Shown here piece after piece: positions 50,525-58,683 of a stretch of 64,000 nt of DNA. The position numbers and the translations under genes are program-made. The DNA comes from Candidatus Aenigmatarchaeota archaeon (GTDB lineage Archaea; Aenigmatarchaeota; Aenigmatarchaeia; CG10238-14). The notes under the pieces were generated by a model that saw only the letters and a list, made by a program, of their open reading frames with translations, searched no databases and had not been told where the DNA came from. Position 1 is the stretch's first letter. Each line of letters starts with the position of its first letter. Where the stretch lies: the NCBI GenBank assembly GCA_018304545.1, contig JAGVVZ010000005.1, forward strand, positions 23,707-87,706. The letters run 5' to 3'.

Positions 50525-51046
50525 TTATTTTCTACTTTTTTTCCCTGATGGCGTTAATCCCCTGAACACTCTTCTTGTATGTTCAGGACTGGAAATCCAA
50601 TTTAATTTTTTATCGCTTTTTATTTCAGGGTTACTGGTGTCTACCATAATAACTTCAAACCATTTGTATCTTCCATCTTCTCCAACCCAATATGAGTTTA
50701 ATACTTCCAGATTTGGATACTTTCTAGCAACTCTTTTTTCTACTACAGATTGTAGAGATTGTTCTGTTGTATATCTTAAAAGCCCGGTTTTAGATGGTTT
50801 TCGTCCCTTTCTTCCATATTTCGGTCTATCTCTACCACCTCTCAAGAGTCGAGTTCTAACAATGACAAAGCCTTTTTTTGCTTTATATCCGAGAGATTTG
50901 GCTCTATCAAGTCTTGTAGGACCATTTAATCTTACAAATCTAGTCTCTGCCCTCCAAATTATTAGCCTTTCTCTTGTACGTTCTTTCATAACGTTTTTGG
51001 ATTTTTTCCAGTTCATTCTCAAATGCTGATATAAACCTTTGACCAT
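50525..51046 (-). CDS. rpl15e: Ribosomal protein L15e
   Basis: The basic 173-residue protein has 'GFVIVRTRLLRGGRDRPKYG' and 'NLEVLNSYWVGEDGRYKWFE', diagnostic of L15e, and a C-terminal 'FRGLTPSGKKSRK'. It is the first gene of the superoperon that continues through RNase P, proteasome and exosome genes. The start at 51046 gives the expected N-terminus MVKGLYQHLR. Confidence 0.95.
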   Translation of the reverse strand: MVKGLYQHLRMNWKKSKNVMKERTRERLIIWRAETRFVRLNGPTRLDRAKSLGYKAKKGFVIVRTRLLRGGRDRPKYGRKGRKPSKTGLLRYTTEQSLQSVVEKRVARKYPNLEVLNSYWVGEDGRYKWFEVIMVDTSNPEIKSDKKLNWISSPEHTRRVFRGLTPSGKKSRK

Positions 51047-51081
51047 ACAAACACCAATACCTACAATACTTAAAAAGGGTA

Positions 51082-51093
51082 GATTTAAATATA
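51082..51093 (-). promoter_or_regulatory. AT-rich TATA-like element upstream of rpl15e
   Basis: The minus strand reads ATATTTAAATCT about 36-47 nt upstream of the rpl15e ATG, leaving room for a short leader. It is the only such element in this gap and may drive the superoperon. Confidence 0.4.
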
Positions 51094-51164
51094 TTGCTTC
51101 GATGATCTGGCGGCTACCGAATTTTAAGTAATAGTTATTTCAAAACATTTCAATAAATTAATTT

Positions 51165-51479
51165 ATGTCAGATCGGACCTTTTATGAAAAAGTTTGGGAA
51201 CTTTTGAGACAAATTCCAAAAGGTCGAGTTACAACTTATGGCGAAATTGCCAAAAAATTGAATACGAAAGCATATCGCGCTGTTGGGAATGCTTGTAATA
51301 AAAACCCATACTCGCCTGTGGCAGCTTGCCATAGAGTTGTCAATAGTGACGGGAGACTGGGTGGTTTTGCATCAGGCAGCAACGAAAAAATAAAAATACT
51401 GAGAAAAGAAGGCATAAAGGTAAAAAACGGCGGAATAATAGATTTTAAAAAAGTCTTGTACAAATTTGATACTAAATAG
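51165..51479 (+). CDS. Methylated-DNA-protein-cysteine methyltransferase-like protein
   Basis: The 104-residue stand-alone Ogt/ATL DNA-binding domain has 'QIPKGRVTTYGEIAKKL', the arginine-finger region 'YRAVGNACNKNP' and the active-site segment AACHRVVNSDGRLGGFASG. The cysteine is kept, so it is not an alkyltransferase-like (ATL) protein, but the usual proline before it is alanine. It probably repairs O6-alkylguanine. The N-terminal domain of larger Ogt proteins is absent. Confidence 0.88.
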   Translation: MSDRTFYEKVWELLRQIPKGRVTTYGEIAKKLNTKAYRAVGNACNKNPYSPVAACHRVVNSDGRLGGFASGSNEKIKILRKEGIKVKNGGIIDFKKVLYKFDTK

Positions 51480-51555
51480 AAACCGAATTTTAAAATTTAA
51501 ATACATTAAAAACGATAATTTAAAACAATAAAAAATTGTAGGTGATACAAAACAC

Positions 51556-51828
51556 ATGAACCCATTAGTTAAAGTTTTTATCGGTTTGGTGTTATTGGTA
51601 CTTCCTTTAGCATTGTACGTAAATGAATTTATGAAACAAGGAATGAATGCATTTAATGGTACAGGATTACTAGGATCTCTTTGGTTGGTAATCAGAGGAA
51701 CAGTACCACCATTCGTTGCTCTGATCGGACTTTTCATAGTTTGGTTGGAATTGGATGAATGGAGAATCGAGAAAGAACTAAAAGCAGAAGAAGAAAAGGC
51801 AAAAAAGAAAGAGAAGAAAAAGGAATAG
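51556..51828 (+). CDS. Two-helix membrane protein with a Lys/Glu-rich tail
   Basis: The 90-residue protein has transmembrane helices at about residues 5-23 and 42-63 and a cytoplasmic tail of about 20 residues made of Lys and Glu. AGGTGAT lies a dozen bases upstream of the ATG. It is followed after 31 bases by the flap endonuclease gene. No family recognised. Confidence 0.7.
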   Translation: MNPLVKVFIGLVLLVLPLALYVNEFMKQGMNAFNGTGLLGSLWLVIRGTVPPFVALIGLFIVWLELDEWRIEKELKAEEEKAKKKEKKKE

Positions 51829-51859
51829 ATTATTAATTTGTTTTTCATAACATTTGATT

Positions 51860-52894
51860 ATGGGAGTACAAATTTCGAACATACTTCCAAAGAAAGAAAT
51901 AGCGTTAGAGGATTTAGCCAATAAAAGAATTGCCGTGGACTCTTTTAATACTATTTTTCAATTTCTTTCTGTTATTAGAGACAAAGATACAGGTCAGCCA
52001 CTGAGAGACAGCAAAGGTAGAATTACGTCTCATCTTTCTGGTTTGTTTTATAGAACTTTGAAATGGTCAGAGACTGGCATAAAGCCTATTTTTGTATTTG
52101 ACGGGGAATATCCAAAATTCAAACGAAACACCGTGAAAGAAAGAGAAGAAAAAAGAGAAGAATCTTTAAGGAAATGGACAGAAGCTGTGGAAGAAGGGAG
52201 AAAAGAGGATATAATGACTTATGCTCAAGCATCTTCAAGGCTAACTAGTGAAATAATAGATGAAAGCAAAAAACTGTTGGACTGCTTGGGTGTTCCATGG
52301 ATTCAGGCACCGAGTGAAGGAGAAGCTCAAGCATCCTTTTTAGTTAAAAACGGTGAAGCATATGCTGTTGGCAGTCAAGACACCGATTCATTATTATTTG
52401 GATCAGAAAGATTGATTAGAAATCTATCTATAACAGGTAAAAGAAAGCTACCAAGACAAGAAAAATGGATAGAAGTGAAGCCCCTGTTATTCGATTTACA
52501 ATTAATATTGTCAGAACTAAATATAACGAAAGAACAGTTAATTATTCTTGGAATGTTGGTGGGTACAGATTATAGTCCTGAAGGTGTTAAAGGTATAGGA
52601 CCTAAAAACGCATTAAAATTAGTGACCGAGCATAAAGATCTGGATAAAATTTTAAATCATGTTGAATGGACCTCGAAAACTAACCCGCATGAAATTTATG
52701 ATTTTTTTATTAGTCCTCCAACTTCCAAAGACTATAAAATTGAATGGAAAGATCCAAACAAAGAATCTGTAGTTAAATTAATGTCAGACGAGCACGATTT
52801 TTCAGAAGAAAGAATATCGAAATCTTTGGATAAACTTATGGAAATCAAAAAAGCTGGAGCCCAAACAGGTCTTTCTAATTGGTTTAAAAAATAA
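51860..52894 (+). CDS. fen: Flap endonuclease 1
   Basis: This 5'-flap nuclease acts in Okazaki-fragment processing. ATG 51860 gives the required N-terminus MGVQISNILP; an in-frame ATG at 51854 lies two codons earlier. Metal-binding residues occur in 'RIAVDSFNTIFQFL', 'IFVFDGEYPKFK', 'APSEGEAQASFLV', 'AVGSQDTDSLLFG' and 'GMLVGTDYSPEGVKGIGPK'. The C-terminal QTGLSNWF is a PCNA-interacting (PIP) box. The length is normal. Confidence 0.96.
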   Translation: MGVQISNILPKKEIALEDLANKRIAVDSFNTIFQFLSVIRDKDTGQPLRDSKGRITSHLSGLFYRTLKWSETGIKPIFVFDGEYPKFKRNTVKEREEKREESLRKWTEAVEEGRKEDIMTYAQASSRLTSEIIDESKKLLDCLGVPWIQAPSEGEAQASFLVKNGEAYAVGSQDTDSLLFGSERLIRNLSITGKRKLPRQEKWIEVKPLLFDLQLILSELNITKEQLIILGMLVGTDYSPEGVKGIGPKNALKLVTEHKDLDKILNHVEWTSKTNPHEIYDFFISPPTSKDYKIEWKDPNKESVVKLMSDEHDFSEERISKSLDKLMEIKKAGAQTGLSNWFKK

Positions 52895-53137
52895 CTAAAA
52901 TAGCCTTTTTGAAGCTTGATACGTTGTCTCTAATCCAAAATAAATATCACAAGCTCCGCCCATGGCACCAGGAATTCCCAAACGTTCTGTGTTTGCTGAG
53001 AGAAATATTAACGGAACTACTACAAAAATATTTATCCTGTATTTCTGAAAAATTTCAATCATTCGACGATATTGTCCGCTGAAATCCACAATTGGATTTA
53101 ATCTTCTAATCAATATACCTATCGTTCCACCTATCAA
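52895..53137 (-). CDS. Hypothetical membrane-associated protein; start uncertain
   Basis: From TTG 53137 the product has 80 residues with a hydrophobic stretch ('INIFVVVPLIFLSANT') and 'GIPGAMGGACDIYFG'. The frame stays open upstream for about 27 more codons and reads plausibly as protein ('YDFTYNFIHKYYLP'), but contains no ATG, GTG or TTG. The true start may be non-standard or a frameshift may be present. The stop directly abuts the FEN1 stop. No family recognised. Confidence 0.42.
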   Translation of the reverse strand: MIGGTIGILIRRLNPIVDFSGQYRRMIEIFQKYRINIFVVVPLIFLSANTERLGIPGAMGGACDIYFGLETTYQASKRLF

Positions 53138-53221
53138 GGTTGGTAAATAGTACTTATGAATGAAGTTATATGTAAAATCATAAATGGATCGTTCATGAAA
53201 TAAATTTATACTATACCTATT

Positions 53222-53908
53222 TTAGTTTTTTTTGACAAATCTGTCTAAAAACCCCAAAACATTTCTCTGTCTGTATTTTTTTGTTATTTGCACCACAGTA
53301 TCCCATGTTGTTCTTACATGTCGGGGCATTTTTCCATTGTTTTCTTTAGCCATTTTTTCTAGAAAGGCAATAGTTTTTACATCATGACTGTAGCCAACAC
53401 CAAAATCGTAGTTGAATTCTTTTTTTAATTCTTCTATTTTCTTATCTCTATCCACTTTAGCCACGATAGATGCTGCGGAGACAACAGGATAATTCTTATC
53501 TGCATAATTCTCGCAAACTAGTTTAATATTTTTATTTTCTAATTTTGAATACAAAAAATCTCTAAACTTGTTGCTATTGTGACTAGGAGCATCCACTATT
53601 GCTATGTCGGCATTAGATATATTAATTATTTCTGCCATTTTAATTGCTTCTAATTGATTAAGATTAGTGCCATTCTTTCTGGAGTCATCTATATTACAAG
53701 CAGGAATCCTAAGAACTATAGTATGTTCTGCTATATTTTCTATTTTTTCGATCAGTTCTCCTCTTTTTTTTGGTGTCAGTTCCTTTGAGTCTTTAACACC
53801 GATTTTTTTCAATTCGTTTTGTTTCTTTTCATCCACAACTAATCCACATATAACAAGAGGACCTATAACAGCCCCCCTTCCAACCTCGTCAATACCCAAA
53901 ATTTTCAA
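53222..53908 (-). CDS. rnhB: Ribonuclease HII
   Basis: This enzyme removes RNA from RNA-DNA hybrids. The catalytic acidic residues are in ILGIDEVGRGAVIGP (DE), 'IAIVDAPSHNSNKF' and 'AASIVAKVDRDKKIEEL', and the GRG motif is intact. The C-terminal QRNVLGFL resembles a PIP box for PCNA binding. At 228 residues it has the normal archaeal length. The start at 53908 is supported by the MKILGIDE N-terminus. Confidence 0.95.
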   Translation of the reverse strand: MKILGIDEVGRGAVIGPLVICGLVVDEKKQNELKKIGVKDSKELTPKKRGELIEKIENIAEHTIVLRIPACNIDDSRKNGTNLNQLEAIKMAEIINISNADIAIVDAPSHNSNKFRDFLYSKLENKNIKLVCENYADKNYPVVSAASIVAKVDRDKKIEELKKEFNYDFGVGYSHDVKTIAFLEKMAKENNGKMPRHVRTTWDTVVQITKKYRQRNVLGFLDRFVKKN

Positions 53909-53981
53909 TTGATCACCACGATACCAGTATCTTGTGTAATATCAGTCATATTTTATTATATGAATTATAAACGATACTGTT

Positions 53982-54428
53982 ATGATAGATTTAGATGATA
54001 TAAATAATAAAATCAAGAAAGGAAATGATATAGAAAACGTTTTGATAGACATAGATTGGAAAGAGTTTGAACATTTAATCTCGGAAATTTTAAAACAGCA
54101 CGATTTTGATATTTTTCCGAATTTCAGATTTTCTACAAAAAATAGATATGAAATAGATTTACTAGCAATAAAAAATAGTAAAATATTTGCTATAGATTGT
54201 AAGCAATGGAGAAGAGGTAGATATAAAATTTCGGGATTGAAGTTGGCAATTAGAAAACAGTTAGAAAGATGCAATGAACTTAGAAAAGTTTTGGTCGGAA
54301 AGTATGAGAAAATAATTCCTTTGGTAGTAACTTTCTTTGAAGAGAATATTATAGAATATGAGGATGTGTTTGTTGTACCACTGTGGAAGTTTAATGAATT
54401 TTTGTTAGATCATGTGGAAACTTATTAA
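53982..54428 (+). CDS. Restriction-endonuclease-like (PD-(D/E)XK) nuclease
   Basis: The 148-residue protein has 'DWKEFEHLISEILKQHDFDI' (an Mrr-type N-terminal helix) followed by 'YEIDLLAIKNSKIFAIDCKQW'-like core residues. The metal-binding D and the D-x-K (DCK) fit the PD-(D/E)XK fold, and the Gln/Trp after the lysine is typical of Mrr-like nucleases. Role unknown; it may act in DNA repair rather than restriction, as no methyltransferase is nearby. The gene stands alone before tbp. Confidence 0.75.
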   Translation: MIDLDDINNKIKKGNDIENVLIDIDWKEFEHLISEILKQHDFDIFPNFRFSTKNRYEIDLLAIKNSKIFAIDCKQWRRGRYKISGLKLAIRKQLERCNELRKVLVGKYEKIIPLVVTFFEENIIEYEDVFVVPLWKFNEFLLDHVETY

Positions 54429-54492
54429 CTTCTGAATTTTCTATCATGTGTTAATATTGACTAGTTATCAGTGACTACATTTAAAAGGCTTC

Positions 54493-54507
54493 TTATAAAT
54501 ATTTAAA
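54493..54507 (+). promoter_or_regulatory. TATA-box region of the tbp gene
   Basis: TTATAAATATTTAAA lies 32-46 nt upstream of the tbp ATG and about 20-30 nt upstream of its GGAGGTG ribosome binding site. A short leader carrying the Shine-Dalgarno sequence is expected. TBP may bind its own promoter. Confidence 0.5.
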
Positions 54508-54525
54508 AAGATTTATATTCTGGAT

Positions 54526-54532
54526 AGGAGGT
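54526..54532 (+). promoter_or_regulatory. Strong Shine-Dalgarno sequence deciding the tbp start
   Basis: GGAGGTG is a full match to the archaeal anti-Shine-Dalgarno. Its spacing selects ATG 54539 rather than the adjacent in-frame TTG at 54536. Confidence 0.6.
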
Positions 54533-54538
54533 GCGTTG

Positions 54539-55093
54539 ATGTCCAAATATAGCATCAAAATAGAAAATATAGTAGCTTCCGCTTCACTCGGGATTAAAAT
54601 ACCGTTAGAAAAGATGATAAAATTCTTAGACGGAACAGAATACGAACCAGAACAATTCCCTGGATTGGTTTATAGATTAAAAGACCCGAAAGCGGCAACT
54701 TTAATTTTCTCGTCAGGAAAAATAGTCTGTACAGGAGCAAGAAGTATAGAAGATGTTAAAAAAGTTATAAAAATAGTTGTTAAAACAATTAGAGAAGCAA
54801 AAATAGGGAATCCAAAAAATTATGGCATACAAATAGAAAATATTGTCGCATCAGCAAAATTAAGATCAACTTTGAATTTGGATAAGATAGCTTTTGAAGT
54901 AGAAGAATCTGAATACGAACCAGAACAATTCCCTGGATTGGTCCTGCGAATGAAAAATCCGAAAGTTGCATTTCTATTGTTTTCTTCAGGAAAAATAGTC
55001 TGTACAGGAGCAAGAAAAGTGAAAGATGTCGAATTTGCAATAGATGCAATCTCAAAAAGGCTTTCAGATATAGGTGCATTAGCAGAAGTTTGA
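54539..55093 (+). CDS. tbp: TATA-box-binding protein
   Basis: This general transcription factor shows the two pseudo-symmetric TBP repeats clearly. 'IKIENIVASASLGIKI' and 'EYEPEQFPGLVYRLKDPKAA' in the first half match 'IQIENIVASAKLRSTL' and 'EYEPEQFPGLVLRMKNPKVA' in the second. Both have 'SSGKIVCTGAR'. The length of about 184 residues is normal. The start is fixed by GGAGGTG five bases upstream of ATG. Confidence 0.97.
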   Translation: MSKYSIKIENIVASASLGIKIPLEKMIKFLDGTEYEPEQFPGLVYRLKDPKAATLIFSSGKIVCTGARSIEDVKKVIKIVVKTIREAKIGNPKNYGIQIENIVASAKLRSTLNLDKIAFEVEESEYEPEQFPGLVLRMKNPKVAFLLFSSGKIVCTGARKVKDVEFAIDAISKRLSDIGALAEV

Positions 55094-55176
55094 TAATCTT
55101 CTTTTTTATTTTTGTCTATTTCTATTAAACTTAAAACAAAAAAGCAATAAAAGTATTAATCTCGATTGATAATACG

Positions 55177-57192
55177 ATGAAACAAGAGGACATCAGGGAA
55201 CAATTTTTACAATTTCTGGATGAGAATTATAAGAAAGATTTAGCGATAGCTGTTTCAAAAGGTAAAAAATCATTGGAAATAGATTTTGGTCTTTTAGATA
55301 AATTTAATCCAGAACTTACTGATATAGTATTGGAAAAACCTGAAGAAATAATCCAATTTTTTGAAGAATGTAGTGAAGAAATAGATCTACCTAAAAAACA
55401 GAAACTCCATGTAAGATTTAAAAATATGCCGGAAAGCAGCAAAATCAGAATAAGAAATATAAGATCAGAACATATAGGCAAGCTTCTTTGTGTTGATGGA
55501 ATTGTTAAAAGAGCTTCTGAAGTAAGACCAGAAGTTTTCGAGATAATTTTTGAATGTTACGAATGTGGGGAAAAAATATCAATGATTCAAACCGAGAAAG
55601 AGAAAACAATTCAATATCCCAATAATTGCGAAAAGTGCAAATCAAGAAGGGGGTTCAAAATTCTAAATCAAAAGCTTTACGATGCAAGATGGATAGCCAT
55701 TGAAGAACCATTTGAAATAACTACGGGCGAAAGACCATCTGAAATCATGATTTATTTGAAAGAAGATTTAACAACGCCAAAAATGCAAAACAGAACAGAT
55801 CCAGGTAATAGAATAAGAATTATAGGAATTTTGAAAGAAGTTCCTAGGAGAAACACAAAGGGAGGTAAAACTAGGCAACTGGAAATTTTGTTGGACGCAA
55901 ACAATATAGAAATGGTCGAAACAGAATGGGAAGAAATAATAGTTTCTCCAGAAGAAGAGAAATTTATTATGGAATTAACAAAAGACTCAAAGGTTTATGA
56001 TAAACTTGTTGCGTCTCTCGCTCCGACTATGTATGGAATGGAAACCGTAAAACTTTCCATAGTATTACAATTGTTTGGCGGAGTTCAACATTTTTTGAAG
56101 GACAACACAAGAATAAGAGGGGACATACATATCCTGTTGATAGGTGATCCGGCAGTTGGAAAAAGTCAGATATTGAAATTAGCATCAAATATGATACCAA
56201 GGGGAAGATACGTTTCTGGTAAAGGTGTGACAGGTGCGGGTCTTACAGCAAGTGTCATCAAAGACGAACAATTTTTGGGTGGATGGGTTTTAGAAGCAGG
56301 TGCGTTGGTTTTGTCCAATAATTCTATAATTTCCATTGACGAATTCGAAAAAATGGAAAAAACAGATCAGGTCGCAATGCACGAGGCGATGAGTTTACAA
56401 CAAGTTAGTATAGCTAAAGCATCTATTGTAGCAACATTGCCTGCAAAAACATCTGTATTAGCTGGTGCTAATCCAAAATACAGTAGATTCGATCCTTATT
56501 TGCCAATAAGGGAGCAAGTCGATCTTTCTGAAACGTTGCTAAGCAGGTTCGATGTTAAGTTCGCTTTAAAAGATGTTGCTAATGCTGAAATAGATGCAAA
56601 AATGGTAGATCATGTTCTCGAATCGCGTCATTTTAAACAAGAATCGGCTAAACCATTTTTATCACCTGAATTTTTAAGAAAATATATTGCATTTGCCCGT
56701 AATACTTGTAGACCATTATTAACAGAAGAGGCAGGTAAATTACTGAAAAACTTCTATGTCGATTTAAGATCTAAATCATCCGGGGAAGAGTCCCCGATCC
56801 CTATAACCCTAAGACAGTATGAAGCTTTGATAAGATTAGCTGAAGCAAGTGCAAAGGTTCAGTTAAGAGAAAAGGTGACAGTAGATGATGCACAACGTGC
56901 TATAGATATAATTAAATTTTCTTTGAGGCAATTTGGTTTCGACCCGCAAACAGGGCTTATAGATATTGATAGAGCGGAAGGTGGAGTATCAAGTGCTAGT
57001 AGAAGTAAAATCAGAATAGTGTTAGATGTTATAGAAGAATTGAGTAGAGATATGGGTAAAACAATTCCTGTTGATGAGTTAATTAAACGCGCGCAAGAAC
57101 AAGGCGTGGATAATGTAGAAAATATTATTAAAAGTATGTTGAATGAAGGCACACTTTTTTCGCCTAAAACAGGATTTATTCAAAAAATTTAA
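55177..57192 (+). CDS. mcm: Replicative helicase MCM
   Basis: This hexameric DNA helicase has 671 residues. The N-terminal OB domain carries a zinc motif (CYECG near residue 127 and CEKC near 152). The AAA+ core has Walker A GDPAVGKSQIL near residue 325, 'ISIDEFEKMEKTDQVAMHEA' (Walker B and following) and the arginine finger in LLSRFD. The C-terminal winged helix ends 'EGTLFSPKTGFIQKI'. The length is typical. It follows tbp closely. Confidence 0.97.
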   Translation: MKQEDIREQFLQFLDENYKKDLAIAVSKGKKSLEIDFGLLDKFNPELTDIVLEKPEEIIQFFEECSEEIDLPKKQKLHVRFKNMPESSKIRIRNIRSEHIGKLLCVDGIVKRASEVRPEVFEIIFECYECGEKISMIQTEKEKTIQYPNNCEKCKSRRGFKILNQKLYDARWIAIEEPFEITTGERPSEIMIYLKEDLTTPKMQNRTDPGNRIRIIGILKEVPRRNTKGGKTRQLEILLDANNIEMVETEWEEIIVSPEEEKFIMELTKDSKVYDKLVASLAPTMYGMETVKLSIVLQLFGGVQHFLKDNTRIRGDIHILLIGDPAVGKSQILKLASNMIPRGRYVSGKGVTGAGLTASVIKDEQFLGGWVLEAGALVLSNNSIISIDEFEKMEKTDQVAMHEAMSLQQVSIAKASIVATLPAKTSVLAGANPKYSRFDPYLPIREQVDLSETLLSRFDVKFALKDVANAEIDAKMVDHVLESRHFKQESAKPFLSPEFLRKYIAFARNTCRPLLTEEAGKLLKNFYVDLRSKSSGEESPIPITLRQYEALIRLAEASAKVQLREKVTVDDAQRAIDIIKFSLRQFGFDPQTGLIDIDRAEGGVSSASRSKIRIVLDVIEELSRDMGKTIPVDELIKRAQEQGVDNVENIIKSMLNEGTLFSPKTGFIQKI

Positions 57193-57237
57193 TTTTCTTC
57201 TAGAACCTTTATATTTATTATTTTTAATAAAAGATGT

Positions 57238-57867
57238 ATGAAATTAAATGGAATTTTTGATTGGCTTATTGATTTTTTTGGCATGAGAAAATCCATCAGA
57301 CTTGGTATATATGGTTCTGTCAACGTTGGTAAAACAACTTTAGCTAACAGAATTGCTTATGATTGGACAGGAGAAGAAGTTGGAATAGTTTCAGAAGTTC
57401 CTCATGAAACCAGATTTGTTCAAAAAAAAGAAAAAGTCGTAATTAATCACGGAGGAAAAAAAATATCCATTAACCTACTTGATATGCCGGGCTTATCTAC
57501 TAGAATAGATTATAAAGAATTTTTCAAATACGGCATAAAGGGAAAGAAAGCGAAAGATAGAGCTAAAGAAGCAACCCAAGGCGTGATAGAGGCAATCAAA
57601 TGGTTGAATAACGTTGATACGGTTTTAGCCGTCATGGATTGCACCAAAGATCCTTTAACACAGATCAATGCAACATTACTCGGTAATTTAGAGGCTAAAA
57701 AAATACCAGTAATAATAGTCGCAAATAAAATAGATCTAAAAAATTCTAAACCTCAAAACATACGAGAAACATTTTCTCAATATCCAGTAATTGAAATTTC
57801 GGGTTTGACCGGAAAAAACATTGATAAATTATATGACGCTATTACAAAATACTCTAAGGGGAGATAA
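57238..57867 (+). CDS. arvA: Era/Ras-like small GTPase, ArvA-type (archaeal vesiculation GTPase)
   Basis: The 209-residue GTPase has an N-terminal hydrophobic/amphipathic helix ('GIFDWLIDFFGM'). G1 is GSVNVGKTTLANR, G3 is DMPGLS, G4 is NKID and the G5-like 'ISGLTGKN' follows. It is the first of three overlapping genes with DUF2073 and a zinc ribbon. This order corresponds to the OapA-OapB-OapC (ArvA-ArvB-ArvC) set that, as I recall, drives extracellular vesicle formation in Haloferax. The role here is inferred from synteny and family. Confidence 0.75.
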   Translation: MKLNGIFDWLIDFFGMRKSIRLGIYGSVNVGKTTLANRIAYDWTGEEVGIVSEVPHETRFVQKKEKVVINHGGKKISINLLDMPGLSTRIDYKEFFKYGIKGKKAKDRAKEATQGVIEAIKWLNNVDTVLAVMDCTKDPLTQINATLLGNLEAKKIPVIIVANKIDLKNSKPQNIRETFSQYPVIEISGLTGKNIDKLYDAITKYSKGR

Positions 57868-58277
57868 TGAAATTAAAATTAGAATTTATATCATCCAGCA
57901 AACTGAATGAGAAATCCCCGAAAAGTAGAATAGATTTTATTTTGGGTAGAGTTAAAGACGGGAGAATATTGATAATGGACGGTGTACTGAAGGCAGAAGA
58001 GGAAATGGATTTGATTAGAGAAACTATGAGAAGAGTAGACACTGGGTTTCCAGGAATAGAAGTTTGCAGTTTAAAAAAATCCACGAAAACGTTTGATGTT
58101 TTTTTGGATAGATTTACAGATCAAAGAGAGAGGTTCCAGAAATTTATGGGAATGTTGACAGGTAATATAAATATAACTACAAATATGAGAACAGGCATTA
58201 CATTGATAGGCCCAGCAAAAATAATCAAAAAAATAAAGAAAAACCCCGATTCGTTTTTTGTATCAACTGAGGTATAA
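57867..58277 (+). CDS. arvB: DUF2073 protein, ArvB-type partner of the GTPase
   Basis: The 136-residue protein has 'RIDFILGRVKDGRILIMDG' and a C-terminal 'GITLIGPAKIIKKIKKNPDS', matching DUF2073. Its ATG overlaps the GTPase stop (TAATG). It would act with ArvA and ArvC at the membrane; the molecular role is unknown. Confidence 0.72.
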   Translation: MKLKLEFISSSKLNEKSPKSRIDFILGRVKDGRILIMDGVLKAEEEMDLIRETMRRVDTGFPGIEVCSLKKSTKTFDVFLDRFTDQRERFQKFMGMLTGNINITTNMRTGITLIGPAKIIKKIKKNPDSFFVSTEV

Positions 58278-58278
58278 C

Positions 58279-58644
58279 ATGACACATCAATGCATAAGAT
58301 GCGGTAATATTTACGAGAACAGCGATTCTTCAATTTTGAGAGGATGCAATTGCGGTTCGTCTTTTTTTGCATATATAAAATCACAGAAAGATGCTGAAAA
58401 ATTGAAAAAAATAGAAGAAGAACTCGAAGAACATCACACATCTTTGGAGCGGGAAATTGAGAAAGAAGTTGAAAAAATAGACACACCTTTTGGCATAGAA
58501 ACAGTGAAAATACCCCAGGAAGGCGTTTATGAGATAAATATAGATGCTTTGATGAAAAACCAACCCCTTATTGTATTGAAAAAGGATCAAACATATTTAA
58601 TACATTTATCTTCTGTATTTGAGAAAGTGAGAACAAGGAGATAA
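58279..58644 (+). CDS. arvC: Zinc-ribbon/coiled-coil protein, ArvC-type (DUF2072)
   Basis: Starting at ATG 58279 (MTHQCIRCGNIYENS), the N-terminal zinc ribbon uses CIRC and CNC cysteines. A charged coiled coil (about residues 45-75) and a C-terminal 'GVYEINIDALMKNQPLIVLK' domain follow, as in DUF2072. An in-frame TTG at 58258 would overlap the upstream gene and is less likely, since GAGGT precedes the ATG. Third gene of the operon. Confidence 0.75.
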   Translation: MTHQCIRCGNIYENSDSSILRGCNCGSSFFAYIKSQKDAEKLKKIEEELEEHHTSLEREIEKEVEKIDTPFGIETVKIPQEGVYEINIDALMKNQPLIVLKKDQTYLIHLSSVFEKVRTRR

Positions 58645-58683
58645 ATCTCAACCATAAAAACTTAAAAAAATATAGTATCTATT

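Noticed and set aside
53982..54428. Restriction-modification system based on the PD-(D/E)XK nuclease
   Set aside because: No methyltransferase or specificity gene is near; neighbours are replication and transcription genes, so a lone Mrr-like repair nuclease is more likely.
54789..55079. 96-codon minus-strand frame opposite tbp
   Set aside because: It is antisense to the second TBP repeat; the Leu/Phe-rich composition is an artefact.
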